A DNA stretch of 64,000 bases from an uncultured Bacillaceae bacterium (GCA_947497585.1 CANMHG010000003.1:356307-420306); one strand, 5' to 3'. Shown: positions 43,298 through 53,097, counted from the stretch's first letter. The notes: a model not told the origin generated them from the letters alone. Numbers and translations are program-made.

Positions 43298-45682
43298 ATG
43301 GTCCAAAGTATTAAAAAGGCGGCAGTTCTTGGTTCAGGAGTAATGGGATCAGGTATCGCAGCACACTTAGCGAACATTGGGATACCAACTTTATTATTAG
43401 ATATCGTTCCACGTGAACTAACAGCAGACGAGGTTAAGAAAGGGCTTACATTAGAAGATAAGCAAGTTCGTAACCGTATGAGCAACAGTGCTCTACAGAA
43501 ACTGCTTAAACAAAAACCAGCACCACTAACATCTAAATCAAATCTTGCGTTACTTGAAGCAGGTAATATGGAAGACGATATGGAGCGATTAGCTGACGTT
43601 GACTGGATTATTGAGGTTGTTGTAGAAAACCTTGATATTAAGAAAAAAGTTTTTGCACGAGTTGATGAAGTTAGAAAACCGGGAAGTATTGTTAGCTCAA
43701 ATACTTCAGGAATTTCAGTAGAAGCAATGGCTGAGGGACGTTCAGAAGACTTCCAAAAGAATTTCTTGGGAACACACTTCTTTAACCCACCACGCTATTT
43801 AAAATTATTAGAAGTCATACCTACTAAGAACACAAGCCCGGATGTTCTTTCATTTATGAAGACATTTGGTGAAGATGTTCTAGGGAAAGGTGTTGTAGAG
43901 GCGAAGGATACTCCAAACTTTATAGCAAACCGTATCGGTACATACGGACTTCTTGTAACAGTACAAGAAATGCTTAAAGGTGGATATAGTGTTGGGGAAG
44001 TTGATTCAGTAACTGGCCCAACGATTGGTCGTCCGAAAAGCGCAACATTCCGTACTCTTGATGTTGTAGGTCTAGATACATTTGTTCATGTTGCTAACAA
44101 CGTGTATGAATTAGTTGAAGGCGATGAGAAAAAGGTATTTGAAGTGCCTGCATTCATGAAAACAATGCTAGAAAAAGGCTGGTTAGGAAGTAAATCAGGT
44201 CAGGGATTCTTCCTTAAACAAGGTAAAGAAATTTTAGAATTAAACCCTGAAACCCTAGAGTATGAGCCAAGAAAGAAATTAAAAACAGCATCTATTGAAT
44301 TAAGCAAACAAGCGAAGAAGTTACCAGAAAAACTGCAAACACTTGTTTATGCTGATGATCGTGCTGGCCAATTACTATGGAATATCACAACACCTGCACT
44401 ACTTTATTCTGCAAATTTACTTGGTGAAATTGCTGATGACATTCTTGCAATTGACCAAGCAATGAAGTGGGGCTTTGGTTGGGAACTAGGACCATTTGAG
44501 GTTTGGGATGCAATTGGCTTAGAAAACTCTGTGAATAAGCTAGAAGCACAAGGGGCAGTAGTTCCTACATGGATTAAAGAAATGCTTGCAAATGGTCATA
44601 CAAGTTTTTATAAAAATGAAAACGGTTCACGTTTCTTCTATAACAATGGTGAATACAAACTAATTGAAGAAAACCCTAAAAATATTAATCTAAAAAGTAT
44701 CAAAGAAAAGAATGGTGTTATTAAAAAGAACAGTGGTGCTAGCTTAATAGATATCGGTGATGGAGTTGCACTACTTGAATTCCACTCTCAAAGTAATGCT
44801 ATAGGACTCGACATCGTTCAAATGATTAACTTTGCTATTGAAGAAGTTAACCGTAACTTTAGAGGTCTTGTTATCGGTAATCAGGGTAAAAATTTCTGTG
44901 TAGGTGCAAACCTTGCCATGATGTTAATGGAAGCACAGGATGACAACATCTTTGAACTAGATATGGTTATACGCCAATTCCAAAAAGCAATGATGAATAT
45001 CAAGTATAGTCCGAAACCAGTTGTAGCTGCTCCATTTGGAATGACACTTGGTGGCGGAGCTGAGGTTTGTTTACCAGCAGCACACATTCAAGCATCAAGT
45101 GAAACATATATGGGCTTAGTTGAGGTAGGTGTCGGATTACTACCAGGCGGTGGAGGAAACAAGGAGCTTTATATTAAGCATCTTGAAAACATGCCGAATG
45201 GTGTAGAATTTAACCTTCAAAATGTAGCAAACAAAGTGTTTGAATCAATTGCTATGGCAAAAGTTTCAACATCTGCTCATGAAGCACGTGAAAATAACTT
45301 CTTAAATAATGCTGATGGTGTAAGTTTTAATGGCGATCACCTAATTTATGACGCAAAACAAGCAGTTTTAAGACTACACGAAAATGGCTACCATGCACCT
45401 GTTCGTAAAAAGATTCCTGTAGTTGGGGAAACAGGATATGCAACCCTTTTACTAGGTGCTCAAACAATGCTCTACTCTGGCTATATTTCTGAGCATGATT
45501 TGAAAATTGCTAAAAAGGTAGCATATGTGATTGCAGGTGGTAAAGTACCATTCGGAACAGAAGTTGATGAGCAGTACTTACTAGATTTAGAGAGAGAAGC
45601 ATTCTTAAGTTTAATCGCTGAACCAAAATCTCAACAAAGAATGCAGCATATGCTTGTAAAAGGAAAACCACTACGTAACTAA
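43298..45682 (+). CDS. fadN: 3-hydroxyacyl-CoA dehydrogenase / enoyl-CoA hydratase FadN
   Basis: A 794-residue bifunctional beta-oxidation enzyme. The dehydrogenase part comes first: NAD-binding AVLGSGVMGSGIAAHLANIG at residues 8-27, then NFLGTHFFNPPRYLKLLEVIP with the catalytic His region. The crotonase-like hydratase part lies at about 480-640, with KNFCVGANLAMM and LGGGAEVCLPAAH forming the oxyanion site. This order (dehydrogenase then hydratase) is that of B. subtilis FadN, opposite to FadB. AAAGGGGGAA is the ribosome site and the gene is preceded by a FadR box. Confidence 0.93.
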   Translation: MVQSIKKAAVLGSGVMGSGIAAHLANIGIPTLLLDIVPRELTADEVKKGLTLEDKQVRNRMSNSALQKLLKQKPAPLTSKSNLALLEAGNMEDDMERLADVDWIIEVVVENLDIKKKVFARVDEVRKPGSIVSSNTSGISVEAMAEGRSEDFQKNFLGTHFFNPPRYLKLLEVIPTKNTSPDVLSFMKTFGEDVLGKGVVEAKDTPNFIANRIGTYGLLVTVQEMLKGGYSVGEVDSVTGPTIGRPKSATFRTLDVVGLDTFVHVANNVYELVEGDEKKVFEVPAFMKTMLEKGWLGSKSGQGFFLKQGKEILELNPETLEYEPRKKLKTASIELSKQAKKLPEKLQTLVYADDRAGQLLWNITTPALLYSANLLGEIADDILAIDQAMKWGFGWELGPFEVWDAIGLENSVNKLEAQGAVVPTWIKEMLANGHTSFYKNENGSRFFYNNGEYKLIEENPKNINLKSIKEKNGVIKKNSGASLIDIGDGVALLEFHSQSNAIGLDIVQMINFAIEEVNRNFRGLVIGNQGKNFCVGANLAMMLMEAQDDNIFELDMVIRQFQKAMMNIKYSPKPVVAAPFGMTLGGGAEVCLPAAHIQASSETYMGLVEVGVGLLPGGGGNKELYIKHLENMPNGVEFNLQNVANKVFESIAMAKVSTSAHEARENNFLNNADGVSFNGDHLIYDAKQAVLRLHENGYHAPVRKKIPVVGETGYATLLLGAQTMLYSGYISEHDLKIAKKVAYVIAGGKVPFGTEVDEQYLLDLEREAFLSLIAEPKSQQRMQHMLVKGKPLRN

Positions 45683-45766
45683 TATTTAGAGGTCATTACC
45701 TAATGGCCTCCTACTATAACAGTATACTCATAGAATATTGTTAACATTTGAAATGGGGGGAATATC

Positions 45767-46942
45767 GTGAGAGAAGCGGTCATCGTAGCAGGAGCTAGAA
45801 CACCCGTTGGAAGATCTAAAAAAGGAACACTTGCAAACGTACGTCCAGATGATTTAGGAGCTCTAGTTGTTAAAGAGACTTTAAAACGTGCGGGTAACTA
45901 TGAAGGTAATATTGATGATTTAATCATTGGATGTTCAATGCCAGAAGCAGAGCAAGGTTTAAATATGGCAAGGAATATTGGTGCTTTAGCTGGATTAGAT
46001 CACTCAGTGCCAGCCATTACAATTAATCGTTATTGTTCATCAGGCTTACAAGCCATTGCCTATGGAGCAGAACGTATTATGTTAGGTCATTCAGATACGA
46101 TTATAGCTGGTGGAGCTGAATCGATGAGTTTAATCCCAATGATGGGGCACACAGTAAGACCAAATTTAAGACTTGCTGAAACACAACCACAATACTATAT
46201 GGGAATGGGACACACTGCTGAGCAGGTTGCATTAAAATATGGAATTTCCCGTGAAGACCAAGATGCATTTGCAGTTCGAAGTCATGAACGTGCAGCAGCA
46301 GCAATTGCGGCAGGTCATTTTGTTGATGAGATTGTGCCAGTGGAAGTTACCAACCGTTTTGTTGGTGACGACATGAAGGTAAGAGAACAAAAGCTATTAT
46401 TCTCTCAAGACGAAGGAGTTCGTGCGGGCACAACTGTTGAAGTATTATCAAAGCTTCGACCAGCATTCAATGTAAAAGGTACGGTAACAGCTGGTAACTC
46501 TTCACAAACAAGTGATGGAGCTGCTGCAGTAATGGTTATGGATCGTGAGAAAGCAGAATCACTTGGGTTAAAGCCAATTGCAAGATTCCGTTCATTTGCA
46601 GTAGCAGGAGTACCACCGGAAATTATGGGTATTGGTCCTGTTGCAGCAATTCCTAAAGCATTAAAAATTGCAGGTCTTGAACTTTCTGATATCGATTTAT
46701 TTGAGTTAAACGAAGCATTTGCTTCACAATCTATTCAGGTTATTCGTGAGTTAGGGATGGATGAAGACAAAGTAAACGTAAATGGTGGTGCAATTGCACT
46801 AGGACATCCACTAGGATGCTCTGGAGCTAAACTTACATTAACGTTATTACATGAGTTACAACGTCGTAACCAACAATTTGGTATGGTAACAATGTGTATC
46901 GGTGGCGGAATGGGCGCAGCTGGCGTATTTGAAATGTTATAA
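45767..46942 (+). CDS. fadA: Acetyl-CoA C-acyltransferase (3-ketoacyl-CoA thiolase) FadA
   Basis: A 391-residue thiolase that releases acetyl-CoA in the last beta-oxidation step. The nucleophilic Cys is in [10 protein letters not shown] at about 88, the His in [14 protein letters not shown], and the second Cys in MCIGGGMG at the C-terminus. The start is GTG with GGGGGGAA upstream. It lies 84 bp after fadN and 55 bp before fadE, as in B. subtilis, with which it forms one unit. Confidence 0.95.
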   Translation: MREAVIVAGARTPVGRSKKGTLANVRPDDLGALVVKETLKRAGNYEGNIDDLIIGCSMPEAEQGLNMARNIGALAGLDHSVPAITINRYCSSGLQAIAYGAERIMLGHSDTIIAGGAESMSLIPMMGHTVRPNLRLAETQPQYYMGMGHTAEQVALKYGISREDQDAFAVRSHERAAAAIAAGHFVDEIVPVEVTNRFVGDDMKVREQKLLFSQDEGVRAGTTVEVLSKLRPAFNVKGTVTAGNSSQTSDGAAAVMVMDREKAESLGLKPIARFRSFAVAGVPPEIMGIGPVAAIPKALKIAGLELSDIDLFELNEAFASQSIQVIRELGMDEDKVNVNGGAIALGHPLGCSGAKLTLTLLHELQRRNQQFGMVTMCIGGGMGAAGVFEML

Positions 46943-46997
46943 AACAGAGATTTTTATAGAAGTATCTAATTACTAGAAAATAAGGGGGAAACGGAAA

Positions 46998-48782
46998 ATG
47001 ACAAAAGCAACAGATAGCTTGATTAAAGGTGGAGCGTTTTTAATCGAAGATATAGAAGCTGAACGTATTTTTACACCTGAGGATTTTACTGAAGAACATA
47101 AATTAATGGCAAAAACAACGGAAGAGTTTGTAGTTAACGAAGTGTTACCAGTAATCGAAGATATTGAAGAGCATGATTTTGAAAAATCAGTTGCCTTACT
47201 AAAACAAGCTGGTGAACTTGGTTTGTTAGCTGTAGATGTACCTGAAGAGTACGGCGGGCTAGGTCTTGATAAAATCAGTTCATCTGTAATTACAGAGAAG
47301 TTCTCAAGAGCAGGAAGCTTTTCACTATCTTACGGCGCACACGTTGGAATTGGGTCTTTACCAATCGTATTATTCGGAAACGAAGAGCAAAAACAAAAGT
47401 ATCTTCCAGGTTTAGCTAGTGGTGAAAAATTAGCTGCTTATGCATTAACAGAGCCTGGTTCAGGTTCAGATGCACTAGGTGCTAAAACAACTGCTAAATT
47501 AAATGCAGAAGGCACTCACTATGTATTAAACGGCGAAAAGCAATGGATTACAAACGCTGGTTTTGCTGATGTATTCGTTGTTTATGCTAAAGTTGATGGA
47601 GAGCACTTCTCTGCATTTATCGTAGAGCGTGAATTCACAGGAGTATCAACAGGCCCAGAAGAAAAGAAAATGGGTATTAAAGGTTCTTCAACTCGTACAT
47701 TAATTCTTGAAGATGTACTAGTACCAAAAGAAAACCTACTTGGTGAACTTGGTAAAGGACATGTAATTGCATTTAATATCTTAAATATTGGTCGTTATAA
47801 ATTAGCAGTTGGAACAATTGGTGGATCTAAACGTATGGTTGATGTAGCTGTACAATACGCTAACCAACGACAACAATTTAAAACACCAATTTCAAATTTC
47901 TCTCTAATTCAAGAAAAATTAGCGAACATGGCTACTAAGACATATGCAGTTGAGAGTTCAGTTTATCGTACAGTAGGACTATATGAAGATCGCCAAGGTA
48001 AGCTAACTGACGAAGAATTAAAAGATGGAAAATCTGTCGCTAATGCTATTGCAGAATACGCAATTGAGTGTTCATTAAATAAAGTATTTGCTTCAGAAGT
48101 ACTTGATTATACAGTTGATGAAGCTGTACAAATCCACGGCGGATATGGCTTCATGGCTGAGTACGAAGTTGAAAAAGCATATAGAAACTCTCGTATTAAC
48201 AGAATCTTCGAAGGTACAAATGAAATCAACCGCCTATTAGTACCAGGCACTTATGTACGTAAGGCAATGAAAGGTGAACTTCCACTATTCCAAAAAGCAA
48301 TGGCTCTTCAAGAAGAGTTAATGATGCTTATGCCTGAAGAAGTTGGCGATGGTGTACTTGAGCAAGAAAAATATTTAGTACGTAATGCAAAGAAAATTGG
48401 TTTACTAATTGCTGGCTTAGCTGCTCAGAAATTTGGTAAAGCATTAGAAAAAGAACAAGAAATTCTTGCTAATATTGCTGACATTATCAGTAATGTGTAC
48501 GCAATGGAATCTGCTCTTCTACGTACTGAGAAAGCAATTAACAAAACTGGCCTTGAAAAGAACAATCAAAAGGTTCTTTATACGCAAGTATTCTGCCAAG
48601 AAGCTTTCAATGAAATTGAGGCACATGCTAAAGAAACTCTTATTGCAGCAGAAACAGGAGATACTTTACGTATGATGTTATCAGCACTACGCAAATTCAC
48701 TCGTTACACTCCAATTAATGTAATTGCGAAGAAACGTGAAATTGCAGCTTCAATTATTGATGCAGAGCGTTATACAGTTTAA
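46998..48782 (+). CDS. fadE: Acyl-CoA dehydrogenase FadE
   Basis: A 594-residue flavoenzyme for the first oxidation of acyl-CoA. Typical segments are YALTEPGSGSDALGAKT, NGEKQWITNAGFADVF, and the C-terminal HGGYGFMAEYEVEKAYRNSR followed by RIFEGTNEINRL. It carries an extra C-terminal domain beyond the 380-residue core, as in the long bacillus-type enzyme. GGGGGAAA precedes the ATG. Third gene of the FadR-controlled set. Confidence 0.95.
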   Translation: MTKATDSLIKGGAFLIEDIEAERIFTPEDFTEEHKLMAKTTEEFVVNEVLPVIEDIEEHDFEKSVALLKQAGELGLLAVDVPEEYGGLGLDKISSSVITEKFSRAGSFSLSYGAHVGIGSLPIVLFGNEEQKQKYLPGLASGEKLAAYALTEPGSGSDALGAKTTAKLNAEGTHYVLNGEKQWITNAGFADVFVVYAKVDGEHFSAFIVEREFTGVSTGPEEKKMGIKGSSTRTLILEDVLVPKENLLGELGKGHVIAFNILNIGRYKLAVGTIGGSKRMVDVAVQYANQRQQFKTPISNFSLIQEKLANMATKTYAVESSVYRTVGLYEDRQGKLTDEELKDGKSVANAIAEYAIECSLNKVFASEVLDYTVDEAVQIHGGYGFMAEYEVEKAYRNSRINRIFEGTNEINRLLVPGTYVRKAMKGELPLFQKAMALQEELMMLMPEEVGDGVLEQEKYLVRNAKKIGLLIAGLAAQKFGKALEKEQEILANIADIISNVYAMESALLRTEKAINKTGLEKNNQKVLYTQVFCQEAFNEIEAHAKETLIAAETGDTLRMMLSALRKFTRYTPINVIAKKREIAASIIDAERYTV

Positions 48783-48794
48783 CTTAAATAAGAA

Positions 48795-48825
48795 AGAGCT
48801 CCTATAGGGGCTTTTTCTTTTGAAT
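48795..48825 (+). terminator. Weak terminator after fadE
   Basis: AGCTCC and GGGGCT pair around TATA with a G-U pair, followed by TTTTTC. Short stem, so confidence is moderate. The ~200 bp up to yusI hold no other gene. Confidence 0.5.
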
Positions 48826-49019
48826 GTTTTTAAAAAGTTTCTTGAATTTTGTCGAATTTATTTAACCAGTTAGCAGGAATTAAGGCGAAGAAGTCGAAAT
48901 CTATTTTGGAAGAGAATCAATTAGTATTTCTTTGTTCCTTTATGGTAAAATACAGTATTGTAGGATTTTATTTCTAAAGTGATAAAGAAAACAAGCAAAA
49001 GAACGGTGGTGAGTACAGT

Positions 49020-49382
49020 TTGGCACTAACTTTTTATTGGTATCCGAAATGCGGTACTTGCAGAAATGCAAAAAAATGGTTAGAACAACATAATATCTCG
49101 TTTGAAGAAGTACATATTGTTGAACAACCGCCATCAAAAGAAGAATTAAAAAATATGTATCAAAAAAGTGGACTAGAGTTAAAAAAGTTTTTTAACACTA
49201 GCGGTCAAAAATACCGTGAACTTGGTATTAAAGACAAAATGAAAACTGCATCAGAAGATGAACTACTTACATTATTAGCTTCAGATGGTATGCTTATCAA
49301 AAGACCACTTGTAACAGATGGATCAAAAGTAACTGTAGGCTTTAATGAGCAAGTGTTTGAAGAGAAGTGGATTTTGGGTTAG
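49020..49382 (+). CDS. yusI: ArsC/Spx-family thioredoxin-fold protein (YusI-like)
   Basis: A 120-residue thioredoxin-fold protein of the ArsC/Spx superfamily. The N-terminal strand leads to CGTC in YPKCGTCRNAKKWL, then HIVEQPPSKEELKNM and IKRPLVTDG, which are family landmarks. Whether it reduces arsenate or acts otherwise is unknown; the arsenate-binding arginine pattern of ArsC is not obvious. The start is TTG at 49020 behind GGTGGTGAG, a weak site. Position between fadE and gcvH agrees with yusI. Confidence 0.85.
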   Translation: MALTFYWYPKCGTCRNAKKWLEQHNISFEEVHIVEQPPSKEELKNMYQKSGLELKKFFNTSGQKYRELGIKDKMKTASEDELLTLLASDGMLIKRPLVTDGSKVTVGFNEQVFEEKWILG

Positions 49383-49437
49383 AAGAACCCTATTTGGGAA
49401 TTCTTTAAAATAGATTTTTAGTTTATGGAGGGAATAA

Positions 49438-49824
49438 ATGATGAACACACCAAAGGAATTACGTTATTCAGAAGAGCATGAGTGGGTTAAAGTTGAAGGC
49501 AATGAAGTACGAATCGGAATTACAGATTTTGCGCAATCTGAATTAGGTGATATCGTATTCGTTGAGCTTCCTGAAGTTGGAGATGAAATTACAGCTGATG
49601 AGCCTTTCGGAAGTGTAGAATCAGTAAAAACTGTATCTGAACTATATGCTCCAATTAGTGGTAAAGTAATTGCAATTAACGAAGACCTAGATGACAGCCC
49701 AGAGTTTGTGAATGAATCTCCATATGAAAAAGCATGGATGATCGTAGTAGAAGCAAGTGACCTAGGCGAAATTGATAAGCTTATGACAGCTGAAGAATAT
49801 GAGGCAATGATTAAAGAAGACTAA
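49438..49824 (+). CDS. gcvH: Glycine cleavage system H protein
   Basis: A 128-residue lipoyl carrier protein. The lipoylated Lys64 is in [10 protein letters not shown], and the surrounding [31 protein letters not shown] and SPYEKAWM blocks are diagnostic. It shuttles the aminomethyl group among glycine cleavage enzymes and serves in lipoate biosynthesis in Bacillus. Two adjacent ATG codons follow GGAGGGA; either may be used. The gene is not next to other gcv genes, as in B. subtilis. Confidence 0.96.
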   Translation: MMNTPKELRYSEEHEWVKVEGNEVRIGITDFAQSELGDIVFVELPEVGDEITADEPFGSVESVKTVSELYAPISGKVIAINEDLDDSPEFVNESPYEKAWMIVVEASDLGEIDKLMTAEEYEAMIKED

Positions 49825-49829
49825 AAAAA

Positions 49830-49864
49830 ACAGGAATTAGCAATCGCTAATTCCTATTTTTTTT
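49830..49864 (+). terminator. gcvH terminator
   Basis: AGGAATTAGC and GCTAATTCCT form a perfect 10-bp stem around AATC, followed by a long T tract. Confidence 0.9.
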
Positions 49865-49924
49865 GAGTAACATCTTTCTACATGGACAACCTAACGATAA
49901 GTAAGTAAAGAAAGGGTGCTTGAT

Positions 49925-50170
49925 TTGGTACTGGAAAATAAGAGAATGGACATTACTGATCGCATCGTTGGAAAGTTGTCTGATAACCAAGTGAATTTAT
50001 ATGATGAAACGACTCTTGTTGGACGAATTGTTCTTAATGCTCAAGGGAATCAGTATGAGCTTATGGAAGGATACGAACAAGGCGATAACAAAATATATAA
50101 ATATGTGGATGTTACCACAGGTCCTGATCAAAAATATGTAGATTGTGATTATGAAAATGGCTGGTGCTAA
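49925..50170 (+). CDS. DUF2553 protein (YusG-like)
   Basis: An 81-residue soluble protein that ends YVDCDYENGWC, with DITDRIVGKLSDNQVNLYD near the start and EQGDNKIYKYVDV in the middle. I recall this as the YusG/DUF2553 family, of unknown function. I prefer TTG 49925, 8 bases after AAGGG; a GTG at 49916 overlaps that site and ATG 49946 is a further option. Synteny (gcvH-yusG-yusF-yusE) supports the assignment. Confidence 0.75.
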   Translation: MVLENKRMDITDRIVGKLSDNQVNLYDETTLVGRIVLNAQGNQYELMEGYEQGDNKIYKYVDVTTGPDQKYVDCDYENGWC

Positions 50171-50180
50171 TAAAGTATAG

Positions 50181-50209
50181 AGCGGTGGGTTACTTTCCAC
50201 TGCTTTTTC
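50181..50209 (+). terminator. Terminator after the yusG-like gene
   Basis: AGCGGTGG and CCACTGCT pair around GTTACTTT with a G-U pair, followed by TTTTCT. Confidence 0.75.
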
Positions 50210-50331
50210 TGTTTATTACCAATAACATAAACAATCTTATCCCTTTTTCCATACAATAATAGAGGGATATTCGTAAAAAATACGAATAATAGTAAGAAAT
50301 CTATTGTACAATGAAACTAAGGTGATGGGGA

Positions 50332-50682
50332 ATGACATTAGACTATTTTGAAAAAGTAATCATTGTTGAAGGAAAGTCAGATAAGAAAAAAGTATTAAAT
50401 GTTATAAATGAAGAAATTGAGATAATTTGTACAAATGGTACGATTAGTGTTTCAAAACTAGACGAATTAATTGAACATTTATATAATAAGGATGTCTATA
50501 TCTTAGTTGATGCAGACGATGCTGGTGAAAAGTTAAGAAAACAATTTATGAGAGAATTTCCAGAAGCTGAACACATTTATATTGATAAAATGTACCGAGA
50601 AGTAGCTACAGCCCCAGAGCAGCACTTAGCAACCGTCTTATTAGGTGCAAATTTTGATGTGCATGCAGAGTTTTTATTATAG
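50332..50682 (+). CDS. Toprim-domain protein (YusF-like)
   Basis: A 116-residue protein consisting of one Toprim domain: the Glu of IIVEGKSDKKKV and the DxD motif of LVDADDAGEKLR are the metal-binding residues used by topoisomerases, primases and RNase M5-type nucleases. It resembles YusF. The tail MYREVATAPEQHLATVLLGA recalls RNase M5-like proteins. It might cleave RNA, but no target is known. GGTGATGGGGA precedes the start. Next gene follows after 13 bases. Confidence 0.85.
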   Translation: MTLDYFEKVIIVEGKSDKKKVLNVINEEIEIICTNGTISVSKLDELIEHLYNKDVYILVDADDAGEKLRKQFMREFPEAEHIYIDKMYREVATAPEQHLATVLLGANFDVHAEFLL

Positions 50683-50695
50683 AAAGGCATAGAAA

Positions 50696-51001
50696 ATGTT
50701 AAATGAATGGACTGAGCAACAAATAAATAATTTAATTCAAGAGGAACAATCCTTTTGTTTATACCTTTATGCTCCGATGTGTGGTACATGCCAAGTTGCA
50801 AGCCGAATGTTGATGGTGGTACAGGAGTTATTACCGAATACCACAATAGGAAAATGTGATTTAAACTACATCCCTCTAAAAGCAATAGACTGGGAAATTG
50901 AAAGTGTACCTTGTTTGTTACAATTCGAAAATGGAAAATTAACAGATGCCAGGATTTATGCGTTTAAATCTGTAGAACATTTATATAACACCCTAAAGTA
51001 G
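50696..51001 (+). CDS. Thioredoxin-like protein (YusE-like)
   Basis: A 101-residue thioredoxin fold with the redox pair in APMCGTCQVA; the cis-Pro follows in ESVPCLLQF. The CGTC pair differs from the CGPC of true thioredoxin, which points to a specialised partner. It is co-transcribed with the Toprim gene 13 bp upstream, matching yusF-yusE. GAAAGG is the ribosome site. Confidence 0.85.
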   Translation: MLNEWTEQQINNLIQEEQSFCLYLYAPMCGTCQVASRMLMVVQELLPNTTIGKCDLNYIPLKAIDWEIESVPCLLQFENGKLTDARIYAFKSVEHLYNTLK

Positions 51002-51030
51002 ACACTATCATTAATTGGTAGTGTTTTTCC
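51001..51030 (+). terminator. Terminator of the yusF-yusE unit
   Basis: ACACTA and TAGTGT pair around TCATTAATTGG (with extra TCA/TTGG contacts), followed by TTTTCC, directly after the yusE-like stop. Confidence 0.7.
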
Positions 51031-51096
51031 TTGCATTTTTTTGTAAATGAAGTATGATTATTTAGGGTAGCGAAATATTCTGAGGTGTAAAGCATA

Positions 51097-52377
51097 ATGA
51101 CAACAATCATAGCGGATTGGAAGCATCAATATTTAACTTATAATCGAAACGTAAAACTCTTCATTATCACAAATATTTGTACTCAAATTGCAATGGGTAT
51201 CTTTATGATTATGTATAATTTCTATATAAGAGAACTAGGTTATACAGAGCAAGTTAATGGTACAATCATTTCTATGACTGCGTTAGCGTCCGCAATTATA
51301 TTAATTCCAGCAGGTATTATAAGCGATAAGCTAGGGCGGAAAAAAGTAATGATATACGGCATATTCTTTACCACCCTGTTATTATTTTCACGAAGCTTGT
51401 TTGAGTTAGAACATTTCTTGGTGGTAACAGCATTTCTAATGGGTTTATCAATGGCATTTTTACAAGTGTCAGCAATTCCTTGGTTAGCTGAAAATTCAAC
51501 TCAAGCACAAAGAGTTCATTTGTTTAGCTTTCACTTTGCACTAATGATGGTAGCCAATGTTGTCGGAAATTTGATGGGTGGAATCATAAGTGATGCTTTT
51601 GTTTTCTTATTCGGATTAACTCCTTTGATTAGTGTAAGAATTACACTCTTGATAGCGAGTGTAATATTTCTATTAGGAATATTACCTATTTTTAAAATGG
51701 AAGAAGTTAAAAAAGAGAAAGATTCAAAAAAGAAAGAGAAAGTCCCTTTCAAAACAGTGTTTAAAAATCAGAAGGGACAATTAAAACTAATTGTACTATT
51801 TGCTTTTGCGCAATTATTAATTGGATTTGGTTCAGGATTGGTCGTTCCTTACTTAAATCTATATTTTGCCGATCGATTTGAGGCTAGTAATAGTGTTATT
51901 GGTATTGTTTTATCTTTAGGTCAAGCGGCAACGGCAGTCGCCATGATTATAGGTCCTATTGTTGTGAAAAAGGTTGGAGAAGTGAAGGCTGTTGTGTTTT
52001 TACAGTTAGCATCCTTGCCATTCTTACTGCTGACAGCTTACACAGAAAATCTTATTATAGCGATCATCGGATTTTTATTCCGTCAGGCATTAATGAATGC
52101 GGGAAATCCAATCCAAGCATCATTAGTGATGGAAAGGGTTAATGATTCAATGAAAGGTCTTGCTAACTCAGTAAATCAGATGGTATTTTCATTAGGCTGG
52201 GCAATGATGGGACCTGTGTCGACATCTTTTGTGTTAATTTATGGTTCTTATTGGGGTTATGCTTACGTATTTAGCATAACTGCAGCTCTTTACTTAGTGA
52301 GTTCTACGTACTTTTACTTTGTTTTTAAGGGTGCACCTTTCGTCAAAATTCAGAAGACAGTCGCAAAAACATCATAA
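51097..52377 (+). CDS. Major facilitator superfamily transporter
   Basis: A 426-residue transporter with twelve predicted membrane helices. The loop between helices 2 and 3 reads GIISDKLGRKKVMIYG, the classic MFS signature, and a basic central loop (EEVKKEKDSKKKEKVPF) splits the two halves. No specific substrate motif is visible; drug or sugar efflux are both possible. A GAGGTG ribosome site precedes the ATG. It is a single gene followed by a terminator. Confidence 0.85.
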   Translation: MTTIIADWKHQYLTYNRNVKLFIITNICTQIAMGIFMIMYNFYIRELGYTEQVNGTIISMTALASAIILIPAGIISDKLGRKKVMIYGIFFTTLLLFSRSLFELEHFLVVTAFLMGLSMAFLQVSAIPWLAENSTQAQRVHLFSFHFALMMVANVVGNLMGGIISDAFVFLFGLTPLISVRITLLIASVIFLLGILPIFKMEEVKKEKDSKKKEKVPFKTVFKNQKGQLKLIVLFAFAQLLIGFGSGLVVPYLNLYFADRFEASNSVIGIVLSLGQAATAVAMIIGPIVVKKVGEVKAVVFLQLASLPFLLLTAYTENLIIAIIGFLFRQALMNAGNPIQASLVMERVNDSMKGLANSVNQMVFSLGWAMMGPVSTSFVLIYGSYWGYAYVFSITAALYLVSSTYFYFVFKGAPFVKIQKTVAKTS

Positions 52378-52396
52378 TATTGACATATTTCTCGGG

Positions 52397-52442
52397 AAAT
52401 GAACAATTTGTTGGTAATATTGCAGCAAATTGTTCTTTTTTA
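52397..52442 (+). terminator. Terminator after the MFS gene
   Basis: GAACAATTTG and CAAATTGTTC pair around TTGGTAATATTGCAG, followed by TTTTTT. Confidence 0.85.
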
Positions 52443-52494
52443 TAGTCTAGAAAACTAATATAAAGTCAGATTATGTATATTTAAGCCATAAAGC

Positions 52495-52592
52495 GTACTC
52501 CGTCCAGCTCCAGCGCCTAGCCCATCGAGGTCAAATAACCTGTGACAGAACATTTGCTTGTCGGGGCTGATCAAGGCGCTTGCGCTTTTGTG
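52495..52592. repeat. Dispersed hairpin element, second type
   Basis: The block CCGTCCAGCTCCAGCGCCTA ... CTTGTCGGGGCTGATCAAGG, then CGCTTGCGCTTTT, folds through GCGCCTAGCCC and GGGGCTGATCAAGGCGC. It is GC-rich within AT-rich DNA. I recall near-identical elements (AGCTCCAGCGCCTAG ... GGCGCTTGCGCTTT) repeated between genes in many Bacillus genomes. Only one copy is in this window. It lies between the MFS terminator and the next gene. Confidence 0.8.
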
Positions 52593-52689
52593 CTTTACAT
52601 ATAATTCTTTTTGTCGAACGATATATAGAGGAAAATGGTACTACTTAATTGAATTTGTATATAAGTTAACAGTACGAGGAGGATTCAAT

Positions 52690-53034
52690 GTGGATTTAGA
52701 AAATGTACTAACCAATTTCTTAGAAAGACTCTACGAATTAGAACATGTTGTCTTACTATTACCAAATGAACCACTCGTAATTAAGTTTGAAATTTCTGGC
52801 ATGGAAAATGCTTGTTTATATCTTTCAAGTACAAAAAGCTCGGTGACTAACGGTCTTGAAGAACATATAACAATAATGGGAAATGGGATAACGGATGTTA
52901 TAAACGGGACTAGTAAACTAACTGACCTTATATATCAAGAGAATATTGAGGTTATTGGTAGTTTGAGAAATACATTACTAATCGAATCCATATTCTACTT
53001 ATGTCGTGAGAAAGATATGAGAAAAATTGGATAA
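52690..53034 (+). CDS. Small SCP2-like protein, uncertain
   Basis: A 114-residue soluble protein. It opens with a helix (MDLENVLTNFLERLYEL), then strands PLVIKFEISGMENACLYLSS and ITIMGNGITDVINGTSKLTDL, and ends with IEVIGSLRNTLLIESIFYLC. The order and the I-x-G-S-x-x-x-L-L pattern are compatible with a sterol-carrier-protein-2 fold, which binds lipids, but the match is weak. GTG 52690 follows AGGAGG by 7 bases; a longer frame runs back through the repeat element and is rejected. The sigma-A promoter of the next transcript begins 7 bases after its stop. Confidence 0.55.
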   Translation: MDLENVLTNFLERLYELEHVVLLLPNEPLVIKFEISGMENACLYLSSTKSSVTNGLEEHITIMGNGITDVINGTSKLTDLIYQENIEVIGSLRNTLLIESIFYLCREKDMRKIG

Positions 53035-53041
53035 ATAGGAA

Positions 53042-53070
53042 TTGACAGTAAGTTATTGCGGTGTTAAAAT
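53042..53070 (+). promoter_or_regulatory. Promoter of the SAM riboswitch-metY transcript
   Basis: TTGACA (53042-53047), 17 bp, TAAAAT (53065-53070): a near-consensus sigma-A promoter with start near 53077, about 20 nt ahead of the S-box. Confidence 0.85.
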
Positions 53071-53097
53071 TCAGAATAATATTAATTTAATAGTTTA

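Noticed and set aside
52558..52689. Longer start for the SCP2-like protein
   Set aside because: The extension runs through the dispersed hairpin element, while GTG 52690 has AGGAGG at ideal distance.
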